DNA of 64,000 nt. Origin: Megachile rotundata. Its lineage: Eukaryota > Arthropoda > Insecta > Hymenoptera > Megachilidae. Below the pieces are notes generated by a model. It made no database searches. It worked only from the letters and a program-made list of their open reading frames with translations, and was not told the origin of the DNA. Every line of letters starts with the position of its first letter. Within the stretch, counting starts at the first letter, position 1. A program made the position numbers and the translations under genes. Positions 1 to 16,061 of the stretch are shown in pieces. The stretch is from the NCBI RefSeq assembly GCF_050947335.1, contig NW_027473341.1, positions 1,550,001 to 1,614,000 of the forward strand, read 5' to 3'.

Positions 1-379
1 ACAATCACAATCAAAGAATTACAATCATACAATCACAATCATACAATCGCAAGCATACAATCACAATCATACAATCTCAATCATACAATCACAATCATAC
101 AATCACAATCATACAATCATAATCATACAATTGCAATCATACATCACAATCATACAATCACAATCATACAATCGCAATCATAAAATCACAAAAATACAAA
201 CTTAATCATACAATCACAATCATACAATCGCAATCATACAATCACAATCATACAATCATAATCGTACAATCACAATCATACGATCGCAATCATACAATCA
301 CAATCATACCATCACAATCATACAATCACAATCATACAATCATAATCATACAATGACAATCATACATCACAATCATACA

Positions 380-2300
380 ATCACAATCATACAATCGCAA
401 TCATAAAATTACAAAAATACAAACTTAATCATACAATCACAATCATACAATCGCAATCATACAATCACAATCATACAATCATAATCGTACAATCACAATC
501 ATACGATCGCAATCATACAATCACAATCATACCACCATAATCATACAATCGCAAGCATACAATCACAATCATACAATCACAATCATACAATCACAATCAT
601 ACAATCACAATCATACAATCACAATCATACAATCACAATCATACAATCACAATCATACAATCACAATCATACAATCACAATCATACAATCACATTCATAC
701 AATCGCAAGCATACAATAACAATCATACAATCTCAATCATACAATCACAATCATACAATCATAATCATACTATTACAATCATACATCACAATCATACAAT
801 CACAATCATACAATCGCAATCATACAATTACAATATCCCAAATACAATCTCCCAAATACAATCATACAATCACAATCATACAATCACAATCATACAACCA
901 CAATCATACAATCACAATCATACAATCACAATCATACAATCACAATCATACAATCACAATCATACAATCACAATCATACAATCACAATCATACAATAGCA
1001 TTCATACAATCGCAATCATACAATCACAATCATACAATCGCAATCATACAATCACAATCATACTATCACAATCATACAATCACAATCATACAATCACAAT
1101 CATACAATCACAATCATACAATCACAATCATACAATCACAATCATACATTCAAAATCATGCAATCACAATCATACAATCACAATCATGCAATCACAATCA
1201 TACAATCATAATCATGCAATCACAATCATACAATCACAATCGTACAATCACAATCGTACAATCACAATCGTACAATCACAATCGCACAACCACAATCAGA
1301 CAATCACAATCATACAATCACAATCATACAATCACAATCATACAATCACAATCATACAATCACAATCATACAATCACAATCATACAATCACAATCATACA
1401 ATCACAATCATACAATCACAAAAATACAATCATAATCATACAATCACAATCATACATCACAATCATACAATCACAATCATACAATCGCAATCATACAATC
1501 GCAATCATACAATCGGAATCATACAATCACAATCATACAATCGCAATCATACAATCACAATCATACAATCGCAATCATACAATTACAAACTCCGAAATAC
1601 AATCTCCCAAATACAATCAAACAATCACAATCATACAATCACAACCATACAATCGCAATCATACAATCACAATCATACAATCGCAATCATACAATTACAA
1701 TCTCCCAAATACAATCTCCAAAATACAATCAAACAATCACAATCGTACAAACACAATCATACAATCACAATCATACAATCACATTCATACTATCACAATC
1801 GTACAATCACAATCGTACAATCACAATCGCACAACCACAATCAGACAATCACAATCATACAATCACTATCATACAATCACAATCATACAATCACAATCAT
1901 ACAATCACAATCATACAATCACAATCATACAATCACAATCATACTTTCACAATCATACTATCACAATCATACAATCACAATCATACAATCACAGTCATAC
2001 AATAACAATCATATAATCACAATCATACTATCACAATCATACAATCACAATCATACAATCACAATCATACTTTCACAATCATACTATCACAATCATACAA
2101 TCACAATCATACAATCACAGTCATACAATAACAATCATATAATCACAATCATACTATCACAATCATACAATCACAATCATACAATCACAATCATAAAATC
2201 ACAATCATACAATCACAATCATACAATCACAATCATACAATCACAATCATACAATCACAATCAAAGAATTACAATCATACAATCACAATCATACAATCGC
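380..2300. repeat. Block repeated at about 9050-10900 (offset about 8.66 kb)
   Basis: Marker order matches a block about 8.66 kb downstream. The TAAAAT(T/C)ACAAAAATAC segment is at 404 and 9074, ACCACCATAATCAT at 531 and 9201 (both offset 8670), and CATTCAT at 692 and 9334 (offset 8642). The ATGCAATC cluster starts near 1186 and 9842 (offset 8656). The offset changes in steps of 14 or 28 bp, which means gain or loss of whole units within runs. Substitutions such as TAAAATT against TAAAATC show the copies are not fresh. Confidence 0.8.
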
Positions 2301-4565
2301 AAGCATACAATCACAATCATACAATCTCAATCATACAATCACAATCATACAATCACAATCATACAATCACAATCATACAATCACAATCATACAATCACAA
2401 TCATACAATCACAATCATACAATCACAATCATACAATCACAATCATACAATCACAATCATACAATCACAATCATACAATCACAATCATACAATCACAATC
2501 ATACAATCACAATCACACAATCACAATCATACAATCACAATCATACAATCACAATCATACAATCACAATCATACATTCGAAATCATGCAATCACAATCAT
2601 ACAATCACAATCATACAATCACAATCATACAATCACAATCATACAATCACAAGCATACAATAACAATCATACAATCTCAACCATACAATCACAATCATAC
2701 AATCATAATCATACAATTACAATCATACATCACAATAATACAATCACAATCATACAATCGCAATCATACAATTACAATATCCCAAATACAATCTCCCAAA
2801 TACAATCATACAATCACAATCATACAATCACAATCATACAATCACAATCATACAATCACAATCATACAATCACAATCATACAATCACAATCAAAGAATTA
2901 CAATCATACAATCACAATCATACAATCGCAAGCATACAATCACAATCATACAATCTCAATCATACAATCACAATCATACAATCACAATCATACAATCACA
3001 AAAATACAATCATAATCATACAATCACAATCATACATCACAATCATACAATCACAATCATACAATCGCAATCATACAATCGCAATCATACAATCGGAATC
3101 ATACAATCACAATCATACAATCGCAATCATACAATCACAATCATACAATCGCAATCATACAATTACAAACTCCGAAATACAATCTGCCAAATACAATCAA
3201 ACAATCACAATCATACAATCACAATCATACAATCGCAATCATACAATCACAATCATACAATCGCAATCATACAATTACAATCTCCCAAATACAATCTCCC
3301 AAATACAATCAAACAATCACAATCGTACAAACACAATCATACAATCACAATCATACAATCACATTCATACTATCACAATCGTACAATCACAATCGTACAA
3401 TCACAATCGCACAACCACAATCAGACAATCACAATCATACAATCACTATCATACAATCACAATCATACAATCACAATCATACAATCACAATCATACAATC
3501 ACAATCATACTTTCACAATCATACTATCACAATCATACAATCACAATCATACAATCACAGTCATACAATAACAATCATATAATCACAATCATACTATCAC
3601 AATCATACAATCACAATCATACAATCGCAATCATAAAATCACAAAAATACAAACTTAATCATACAATCACAATCATACAATCGCAATCATACAATAACAA
3701 TCATATAATCACAATCATACTATCACAATCATACAATCACAATCATACAATCACAATCATAAAATCACAATCATACAATCACAATCATACAATCACAATC
3801 ATACAATCACAATCAAAGAATTACAATCATACAATCACAATCATACAATCGCAAGCATACAATCACAATCATACAATCTCAATCATACAATCACAATCAT
3901 ACAATCACAATCATACAATCACAATCATACAATCACAATCATACAATCACAATCATACAATCACAATCATACAATCACAATCATACAATCACAATCATAC
4001 AATCACAATCATACAATCGCAATCATACAATCACAATCATACAATCGCAATCATACAATTACAATCTCCCAAATACAATCTCCCAAATACAATCAAACAA
4101 TCACAATCATACAAACACAATCATACAATCACAATCATACAATCACAATCATACTATCACAATCGTACAATCACAATCGTACAATCACAATCGCACAACC
4201 ACAATCAGACAATCACAATCATACAATCACTATCATACAATCACAATCATACAATCACAATCATGCAATCACAATCATACAATCACAATCATACAATCAC
4301 AATCATACTTTCACAATCATACTATCACAATCATACTATCACAATCATACAATCACAATCATACAATCACAGTCATACAATAACAATCATATAATCACAA
4401 TCATACTATCACAATCATACAATCACAATCATACAATCACAATCATAAAATCACAATCATACAATCACAATCATACAATCACAATCATACAATCACAATC
4501 AAAGAATTACAATCATACCATCACAATCATACAATCGCAAGCATACAATCACAATCATACAATCT

Positions 4566-4950
4566 CAATCATACAATCACAATCATACAATCACAATCAT
4601 ACAATCATAATCATACAATGACAATCATACATCACAATCATACAATCACAATCATACAATCGCAATCATAAAATTACAAAAATACAAACTTAATCATACA
4701 ATCACAATCATACAATCGCAATCATACAATCACAATCATACAATCATAATCGTACAATCACAATCATACGATCGCAATCATACAATCACAATCATACCAC
4801 CATAATCATACAATCGCAAGCATACAATCACAATCATACAATCACAATCATACAATCACAATCATACAATCACAATCATACAATCACAATCATACAATCA
4901 CAATCATACAATCACAATCATACAATCACAATCATACAATCACAATCATA
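4566..4950. repeat. Partial copy of about 301-690 (offset 4265)
   Basis: The rare unit ACAATGACAATCAT and the following TAAAATTACAAAAATAC and ACCACCATAATCAT markers occur at 351, 404 and 531, and again at about 4616, 4669 and 4796. All three share the offset 4265. The block then runs into plain units and joins, near 4955, a segment carrying ATCGGAATCAT that instead resembles 1514 onward and 10170 onward. The join is inside canonical units, as expected for unequal exchange. Confidence 0.8.
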
Positions 4951-4954
4951 CAAT

Positions 4955-7000
4955 CGGAATCATACAATCACAATCATACAATCGCAATCATACAATTACA
5001 AACTCCGAAATACAATCTCCCAAATACAATCAAACAATCACAATCATACAATCACAACCATACAATCGCAATCATACAATCACAATCATACAATCGCAAT
5101 CATACAATTACAATCTCCCAAATACAATCTCCCAAATACAATCAAACAATCACAATCGTACAAACACAATCATACAATCACAATCATACAATCACATTCA
5201 TACTATCACAATCGTACAATCACAATCGTACAATCACAATCGCACAACCACAATCAGACAATCACAATCATACAATCACTATCATACAATCACAATCATA
5301 CAATCACAATCATACAATCACAATCATACAATCACAATCATACAATCACAATCATACTTTCACAATCATACTATCACAATCATACAATCACAATCATACA
5401 ATCACAGTCATACAATAACAATCATATAATCACAATCATACTATCACAATCATACAATCACAATCATACAATCACAATCATAAAATCACAATCATACAAT
5501 CACAATCATACAATCACAATCATACAATCACAATCATACAATCACAATCAAAGAATTACAATCATACAATCACAATCATACAATCGCAAGCATACAATCA
5601 CAATCATACAATCTCAATCATACAATCACAATCATACAATCACAATCATACAATCACAATCATACAATCACAATCATACAATCACAATCATACAATCACA
5701 ATCATACAATCACAATCATACAATCACAATCATACAATCACAATCATACAATCACAATCATACAATCACAATCATACAATCACAATCATACAATCACAAT
5801 CATACAATCACAATCATACAATCACAATCATACAATCACAATCATACATTCGAAATCATGCAATCACAATCATACAATCACAATCATGCAATCACAATCA
5901 TACAATCTTAATCATACAATCACAATCATTCAATCACAATCGTACAATCACAATCGTACAATATCAATCGCACAACCACAATCACACAATCACACTCATA
6001 TAATCACAATCATACAATCACAATCATACAATCACAATCATGTAATCACAATCATACAATCGCAATCATACAATTACAATATCCCAAATACAATCTCCCA
6101 AATACAATCATACAATCACAATCATACAATCACAATCATACAATCACAATCATACAATCACAATCATACATTCACAATCGTACAATCACAATCGTACATT
6201 CACAATCATACAATCACAATCATACAATCACAATCATACAATCACAATCATACAATCACAATCATACAATCACAATCATACAATCACAATCATACAATCA
6301 CAATCATACAATCACAATCATACAATCACAATCATACAATCACATTCATACAATCGCAAGCATACAATAACAATCATACAATCTCAACCATACAATCACA
6401 ATCATACAATCATAATCATACAATTACAATCATACATCACAATAATACAATCACAATCATACAATCGCAATCATACAATTACAATATCCCAAATACAATC
6501 TCCCAAATACAATCTCCCAAATACAATCATACAATCACAATCATACAATCACAATCATACAATCACAATCATACAATCACAATCATACAATCACAATCAT
6601 ACAATCACAATCATACAATCACAATCAAAGAATTACAATCATACAATCACAATCATACAATCGCAAGCATACAATCACAATCATACAATCTCAATCATAC
6701 AATCACAATCATACAATCACAATCATACAATCACAATCATACAATCACAATCATACAATCACAATCATACAATCACAATCATACAATCACAATCATACAA
6801 TCGCAATCATACAATCGCAATCATACAATCGGAATCATACAATCACAATCATACAATCGCAATCATACAATCACAATCATACAATCGCAATCATACAATT
6901 ACAATCTCCGAAATACAATCTCCCAAATACAATCAAACAATCACAATCATACAATCACAATCATACAATCATAATCATACAATCACAATCATACTTTCAC
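4955..7000. repeat. Block repeated at about 10170-12290 (offset 5.2 kb)
   Basis: The CGGAATC marker at 4955 matches 10170 (offset 5215), AAAGAATT at 5550 matches 10793 (5243), and the ATGCAATC start at 5886 matches 11143 (5257). The block includes the diagnostic ACAATATCAATCGC, ACAACCACAATCAC, ACAATCACACTCAT series. It therefore looks like an earlier relative of the 2.7-kb block at 10738. Substitutions (for example ATTCAATC against ATTCAACC near 5930 and 11187) and unit-number changes separate the two. Confidence 0.8.
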
Positions 7001-10000
7001 AATCATACTATCACAATCATACAATCGCAATCATACAATCACAGTCATACAATAACAATCATATAATCACAATCATACTATCGCAATCATACAATCACAA
7101 TCATACAATCACAATCATAAAATCACAATCATACAATCACAATCATACAATCACAATCATACAATCACAATCATACAATCACAATCATACAATCACAATC
7201 AAAGAATTACAATCATACAATCACAATCATACAATCGCAAGCATACAATCACAATCATACAATCTCAATCATACAATCACAATCATACAATCACAAAAAT
7301 ACAAACTTAATCATACAATCACAATCATACAATCGCAATCATACAATCACAATCATACAATCATAATCGTACAATCACAATCATACGATCACAATCATAC
7401 AATCACATTCATACAATCGCAAGCATACAATAACAATCATACAATCTCAATCATACAATCACAATCATACAATCATAATCATACAATTACAATCATACAT
7501 CACAATCATACAATCACAATCATACAATCGCAATCATACAATTACAATATCCCAAATACAATCTCCCAAATACAAATATACAATCACAATCATACAATCA
7601 CAATCATACAATCACAATCATACAATCACAATCATACAATCACAATCATACAATCACAATCATACAATAGCATTCATACAATCGCAATCATACAATCACA
7701 ATCATACAATCGCAATCATACAATCACAATCATACTATCACAATCATACAATCACAATCATACAATCACAATCATACAATCATAATCATACAATTACAAT
7801 CATACATCACAATCATACAATCGCAATCATACAATCACAATCATACAATCACAATCATACAATCACAATCATACAATCACAATCATACAATCACAATCAT
7901 ACAATCACAATCATACAATAGCATTCATACAATCGCAATCATACAATCACAATCATACAATCGCAATCATACAATCACAATCATACTATCACAATCATAG
8001 AATCACAATCATACAATCACAATCATACAATCACAATCATACAATCACAATCATACATTCAAAATCATGCAATCACAATCATACAATCACAATCATGCAA
8101 TCACAATCATACAATCATAATCATGCAATCACAATCATACAATCACAATCGTACAATCACAATCGTACAATCACAATCGCACAACCGCAATCAGACAATC
8201 ACAATCATACAATCACAATCATACAATCACAATCATACAATCACAATCATACAATCACAATCATACAATCACAATCATACAATCACAATCATACAATCAC
8301 AATCATACAATCACAAAAATACAATCATAATCATACAATCACAATCATACATCACAATCATACAATCACAATCATACAATCGCAATCATACAATCACAAT
8401 CATACAATCGCAATCATACAATCACAATCATACAATCGCAATCATACAATCACAATCATACAATCGCAATCATACAATTACAATCTCCGAAATACAATCT
8501 CCCAAATACAATCAAACAATCACAATCATACAAACACAATCATACAATCACAATCGTACAATCACAATCATACAATCACAATCAAAGAATTACAATCATA
8601 CAATCACAATCATACAATCGCAATCATACAATCGCAATCATACAATTACAGTATCCCAAATACAATCTCGCAAATACAATCATACAATCACAATCATACA
8701 ATCACAATCATACAATCACAATCATACAATCACAATCATACAATCACAATCATACAATCACAATCATTCAATCGCAATCATACAATTACAATATCCCAAA
8801 TACAATCTCCCAAATACAATCATACAATCACAATCACACAATCGCAATCATACAATAATAATCATACAATTACAACCATACATCACAATCATACAATCAC
8901 AATCATACTATGACAATCATACAATCGCAATCATACAATCACAATCATACAATCACAATCATACAATCACAATCGTACTATCAAAATCATACAATCACAA
9001 TCATGCAATCACAATCGTACATTCACAATCATACAATCACAATCATACAATCACAATCATACAATCGCAATCATAAAATCACAAAAATACAAACTTAATC
9101 ATACAATCACAATCATACAATCGCAATCATACAATCACAATCATACAATCATAATCGTACAATCACAATCATACGACCGCAATCATACAATCACAATCAT
9201 ACCACCATAATCATACAATCGCAAGCATAAAATCACAATCATACAATCACAATCATACAATCACAATCATACAATCACAATCATACAATCACAATCATAC
9301 AATCACAATCATACAATCACAATCATACAATCACATTCATACAATCGCAAGCATACAATAACAATCATACAATCTCAATCATACAATCACAATCATACAA
9401 TCATAATCATACAATTACAATCATACATCACAATCATACAATCACAATCATACAATCGCAATCATACAATTACAATATCCCAAATACAATCTCCCAAATA
9501 CAATCATACAATTACAATCATACAATCACAATCACACAATCGCAATCATACAATCACAATCATACAATCACAATCATACAATCGCAAGCATACAATAACA
9601 ATCATACAATCTCAATCATACAATCACAATCATACAATCACAATCATACAATAGCATTCATACAATCGCAATCATACAATCACAATCATACAATCGCAAT
9701 CATACAATCACAATCATACTATCACAATCATACAATCACAATCATAAAATCACAATCATACAATCACAATCATACAATCACAATCATACAATCACAATCA
9801 TACATTCAAAATCATGCAATCACAATCATACAATCACAATCATGCAATCACAATCATACAATCATAATCATGCAATCACAATCATACAATCACAATCGTA
9901 CAATCACAATCGTACAATCACAATCGTACAATCACAATCGCCCAACCACAATCAGACAATCACAATCATACAATCACAATCATACAATCACAATCATACA

Positions 10001-10737
10001 ATCACAATCATACAATCACAATCATACAATCACAATCATACAATCACAATCATACAATCACAATCATACAATCACAAAAATACAATCATAATCATACAAT
10101 CACAATCATACATCACAATCATACAATCACAATCATACAATCGCAATCATACAATCGCAATCATACAATCGGAATCATACAATCACAATCATACAATCGC
10201 AATCATACAATCACAATCATACAATCGCAATCATACAATTACAATCTCCGAAATACAATCTCCCAAATACAATCAAACAATCACAATCATACAATCACAA
10301 TCATACAATCGCAATCATACAATCACAATCATACAATCGCAATCATACAATTACAATCTCCCAAATACAATCTCCCAAATACAATCAAACAATCACAATC
10401 ATACAAACACAATCATACAATCACAATCATACAATCACATTCATACTATCACAATCGTACAATCACAATCGTACAATCACAATCGCACAACCACAATCAG
10501 ACAATCACAATCATACAATCACTATCATACAATCACAATCATACAATCACAATCATACAATCACAATCATACAATCACAATCATACAATCACAATCATAC
10601 AATCACAATCATACTTTCACAATCATACTATCACAATCATACAATCACAATCATACAATCACAGTCATACAATAACAATCATATAATCACAATCATACTA
10701 TCACAATCATACAATCACAATCATACAATCACAATCA

Positions 10738-13420
10738 TAAAATCACAATCATACAATCACAATCATACAATCACAATCATACAATCACAATCAAAGAATT
10801 ACAATCATACAATCACAACCATACAATCGCAAGCATACAATCACAATCATACAATCTCAATCATACAATCACAATCATACAATCACAATCATACAATCAC
10901 AATCATACAATCACAATCATACAATCACAATCATACAATCACAATCATACAATCACAATCATACAATCACAATCATACAATCACAATCATACAATCACAA
11001 TCATACAATCACAATCATACAATCACAATCATACAATCACAATCATACAATCACAATCATACAATCACAATCATACAATCACAATCATACAATCACAATC
11101 ATACATTCGAAATCATGCAATCACAATCATACAATCACAATCATGCAATCACAATCATACAATCTTAATCATACAATCACAATCATTCAACCACAATCGT
11201 ACAATCACAATCGTACAATATCAATCGCACAACCACAATCACACAATCACACTCATATAATCACAATCATACAATCACAATCATACAATCACAATCATGT
11301 AATCACAATCATACAATCGCAATCATACAATTACAATATCCCAAATACAATCTCCCAAATACAATCATACAATCACAATCATACAATCACAATCATACAA
11401 TCACAATCATACAATCACAATCATACAATCACAATCGTACAATCACAATCGTACATTCACAATCATACAATCACAATCATACAATCACAATCATACAATC
11501 ACAATCATACAATCACAATCATACAATCACAATCATACAATCACAATCATACAATCACAATCATACAATCACAATCATACAATCACAATCATACAATCAC
11601 AATCATACAATCACATTCATACAATCGCAAGCATACAATAACAATCATACAATCTCAATCATACAATCACAATCATACAATCATAATCATACAATTACAA
11701 TCATACATCACAATCATACAATCACAATCATACAATCGCAATCATACAATTACAATATCCCAAATACAATCTCCCAAATACAATCATACAATCACAATCA
11801 TACAATCACAATCATACAATCACAATCATACAATCACAATCATACAATCACAATCAAAGAATTACAATCATACAATCACAATCATACAATCGCAAGCATA
11901 CAATCACAATCATACAATCTGAATCATACAATCACAATCATACAATCACAATCATACAATCACAATCATACAATCACAATCATACAATCACAATCATACA
12001 ATCACAATCATACAATCACAATCATACAATCACAATCATACATCACAATCATACAATCACAATCATACAATCGCAATCATACAATCGCAATCATACAATC
12101 GGAATCATACAATCACAATCATACAATCGCAATCATACAATCACAATCATACAATCGCAATCATACAATTACAATCTCCGAAATACAATCTCCCAAATAC
12201 AATCAAACAATCACAATCATACAATCACAATCATACAATCATAATCATACAATCACAATCATACTTTCACAATCATACTATCACAATCATACAATCACAA
12301 TCATACAATCACAATCATACAATCGCAATCATACAATTACAATATCCCAAATACAATCTCCCAAATACATATATACAATCACAATCATACAATCACAATC
12401 ATACAATCACAATCATACAATCACAATCATACAATCATAATCGTACAATCACAATCATACGATCGCAATCATACAATCACAATCATACCATCACAATCAT
12501 ACAATCACAATCATACAATCATAATCATACAATTACAATCATACATCACAATCATACAATCACAATCATACAATCGCAATCATACAATTACAATATCCCA
12601 AATACAATCTCCCAAATACAATCATACAATTACAATCATACATACACAATCATACAATCACAATCATACAATCGCAATCATACAATCGCAATCATACAAT
12701 TACAGTATCCCAAATACAATCATACAATCACAATCATACAATCACAATCATACAATCACAATCATACAATCACAATCATACAATCACAATCATACAATCA
12801 CAATCATACAATCGCAATCATACAATTACAATATCCCAAATACAATCTCCCAAATACAATCATACAATCACAATCACACAATCGCAATCATACAATCATA
12901 ATCATACAATTACAATCATACATCACAATCATACAATCACAATCATACTATCACAATCATACAATCGCAATCATACAATCACAATCATACAATCATAATC
13001 GTACAATCGAAAGCATACAATCACAATCATACAATCACAATCATACAATCACAATCATACAATCACAATCATACAATCACAATCATACAATCACAATCAT
13101 ACAATCACAATCATACAATCACAATCATACAATCACAATCATACAATCACATTCATACAATCGCAAGCATACAATAACAATCATACAATCTCAATCATAC
13201 AATCACAATCATACAATCATAATCATACAATTACAATCATACATCACAATCATACAATCACAATCATACAATTACAATATCCCAAATACAATCTCCCAAA
13301 TACAATCATAAAATCACAATCATACAATCACAATCATACAATCGCAATCATACAATCACAATCATACAATCACAATCATACAATCACAATCATACAATCA
13401 CAATCATACAATCACAATCA
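10738..13420. repeat. 2.7-kb tandem block, first unit (copy I)
   Basis: This block starts at the TAAAATCAC marker and carries, in order: AAAGAATT (10793), a pure run of 17 canonical units (10865-11102), the ATTCGAAATCATGC marker, the ACAATATCAATCGC series, CTCCCAAAT triplets, the CGGAATC and CTCCGAAAT markers, ACATATAT, and CAGTATCCC (12703). The next block starts 2,683 bp later. It contains five 13-bp units, and 2683 equals 14 x 192 minus 5. Confidence 0.85.
10865..11102. repeat. Pure canonical run with variable unit number
   Basis: Between a CTCAATCAT unit and the ACATTCGAAATCAT unit lies a run of canonical units. Its length differs among equivalent sites: 17 units at 2335-2572 (one internal CACAC variant), 16 at 5622-5845, 17 at 10865-11102, 18 at 13548-13799, 16 at 32396-32619, 17 at 47378-47615 and 18 at 50061-50312. 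This is the longest perfect tract in each block and behaves like a small VNTR nested in the satellite. Confidence 0.85.
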
Positions 13421-15969
13421 TAAAATCACAATCATACAATCACAATCATACAATCACAATCATACAATCACAATCAAAGAATTACAATCATACAATCACA
13501 ACCATACAATCGCAAGCATACAATCACAATCATACAATCTCAATCATACAATCACAATCATACAATCACAATCATACAATCACAATCATACAATCACAAT
13601 CATACAATCACAATCATACAATCACAATCATACAATCACAATCATACAATCACAATCATACAATCACAATCATACAATCACAATCATACAATCACAATCA
13701 TACAATCACAATCATACAATCACAATCATACAATCACAATCATACAATCACAATCATACAATCACAATCATACAATCACAATCATACAATCACAATCATA
13801 CATTCGAAATCATGCAATCACAATCATACAATCACAATCATGCAATCACAATCATACAATCTTAATCATACAATCACAATCATTCAACCACAATCGTACA
13901 ATCACAATCGTACAATATCAATCGCACAACCACAATCACACAATCACACTCATATAATCACAATCATACAATCACAATCATACAATCACAATCATGTAAT
14001 CACAATCATACAATCGCAATCATACAATTACAATATCCCAAATACAATCTCCCAAATACAATCATACAATCACAATCATACAATCACAATCATACAATCA
14101 CAATCATACAATCACAATCATACAATCACAATCGTACAATCACAATCGTACATTCACAATCATACAATCACAATCATACAATCACAATCATACAATCACA
14201 ATCATACAATCACAATCATACAATCACAATCATACAATCACAATCATACAATCACAATCATACAATCACAATCATACAATCACAATCATACAATCACAAT
14301 CATACAATCACATTCATACAATCGCAAGCATACAATAACAATCATACAATCTCAATCATACAATCACAATCATACAATCATAATCATACAATTACAATCA
14401 TACATCACAATCATACAATCACAATCATACAATCGCAATCATACAATTACAATATCCCAAATACAATCTCCCAAATACAATCATACAATCACAATCATAC
14501 AATCACAATCATACAATCACAATCATACAATCACAATCATACAATCACAATCATACAATCACAATCAAAGAATTACAATCATACAATCACAATCATACAA
14601 TCGCAAGCATACAATCACAATCATACAATCTGAATCATACAATCACAATCATACAATCACAATCATACAATCACAATCATACAATCACAATCATACAATC
14701 ACAATCATACAATCACAATCATACAATCACAATCATACAATCACAATCATACATCACAATCATACAATCACAATCATACAATCGCAATCATACAATCGCA
14801 ATCATACAATCGGAATCATACAATCACAATCATACAATCGCAATCATACAATCACAATCATACAATCGCAATCATACAATTACAATCTCCGAAATACAAT
14901 CTCCCAAATACAATCAAACAATCACAATCATACAATCACAATCATACAATCATAATCATACAATCACAATCATACTTTCACAATCATACTATCACAATCA
15001 TACAATCACAATCATACAATCACAATCATACAATCGCAATCATACAATTACAATATCCCAAATACAATCTCCCAAATACATATATACAATCACAATCATA
15101 CAATCACAATCATACAATCACAATCATACAATCACAATCATACAATCATAATCGTACAATCACAATCATACGATCGCAATCATACAATCACAATCATACC
15201 ATCACAATCATACAATCACAATCATACAATCATAATCATACAATTACAATCATACATCACAATCATACAATCACAATCATACAATCGCAATCATACAATT
15301 ACAATATCCCAAATACAATCTCCCAAATACAATCATACAATTACAATCATACATACACAATCATACAATCACAATCATACAATCGCAATCATACAATCGC
15401 AATCATACAATTACAGTATCCCAAATACAATCATACAATCACAATCACACAATCGCAATCATACAATCATAATCATACAATTACAATCATACATCACAAT
15501 CATACAATCACAATCATACTATCACAATCATACAATCGCAATCATACAATCACAATCATACAATCATAATCGTACAATCGAAAGCATACAATCACAATCA
15601 TACAATCACAATCATACAATCACAATCATACAATCACAATCATACAATCACAATCATACAATCACAATCATACAATCACAATCATACAATCACAATCATA
15701 CAATCACAATCATACAATCACATTCATACAATCGCAAGCATACAATAACAATCATACAATCTCAATCATACAATCACAATCATACAATCATAATCATACA
15801 ATTACAATCATACATCACAATCATACAATCACAATCATACAATTACAATATCCCAAATACAATCTCCCAAATACAATCATAAAATCACAATCATACAATC
15901 ACAATCATACAATCGCAATCATACAATCACAATCATACAATCACAATCATACAATCACAATCATACAAT
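13421..15969. repeat. 2.7-kb tandem block, second unit with a 140-bp loss (copy I)
   Basis: It repeats the marker order of the block before it. AAAGAATT is at 13476, the pure run is 18 units instead of 17 (13548-13799), and the ATGCAATC start is at 13840. After CAGTATCCC (15414), about 140 bp (ten units) present in the first block at about 12720-12860 are missing, so CAGTATCCC is followed quickly by the CACACAATCGC marker. The block ends where ACAATAGCATTC appears near 15970. It is a useful pair for dating, because the deletion is shared by the copies at 34234 and 51927. Confidence 0.85.
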
Positions 15970-16061
15970 CACAATCATACAATAGCATTCATACAATCGC
16001 AATCATACAATCACAATCATACAATCGCAATCATACAATCACAATCATACTATCACAATCA

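Larger units (their letters stand above)
1..10114. repeat. Left mosaic region, outside the 36.5-kb duplication
   Basis: This part has no full-length copy later in the window, but it is stitched from partial copies. The AAAGAATT marker occurs at 13, 2263, 2892, 3815, 4501, 5550, 6627, 7201 and 8584. The spacings are 2250, 629, 923, 686, 1049, 1077, 574 and 1383 bp. No spacing is shared, so this is a set of rearranged blocks and not a regular higher-order array. The ATTCAAAATCATGC marker (near 1149 and 8057) and its CpG form ATTCGAAATCATGC (near 2574 and 5847) mark two block types. No gene is seen. Confidence 0.85.

Noticed and set aside
273..278. CGATCG palindrome as a regulatory or attachment site
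   Set aside because: It arises from the variant unit ACGATCGCAATCAT, repeated many times with its block. The palindrome is a by-product of one substitution next to a CGCAATC unit.
5997..6012. ATATAATC and ACATATAT variants as TATA-like promoters
   Set aside because: Single-base variants of the canonical unit repeated with their blocks. No downstream gene.
12701..12860. CCCAAAT and TCCCAAATAC segments as promoter or CCAAT-box elements
   Set aside because: They are in-register variants of the 14-bp unit (CCAAATACAATCTC), recur many times and have no associated TATA box, start site or gene. The sequence is CCAAAT, not CCAAT.
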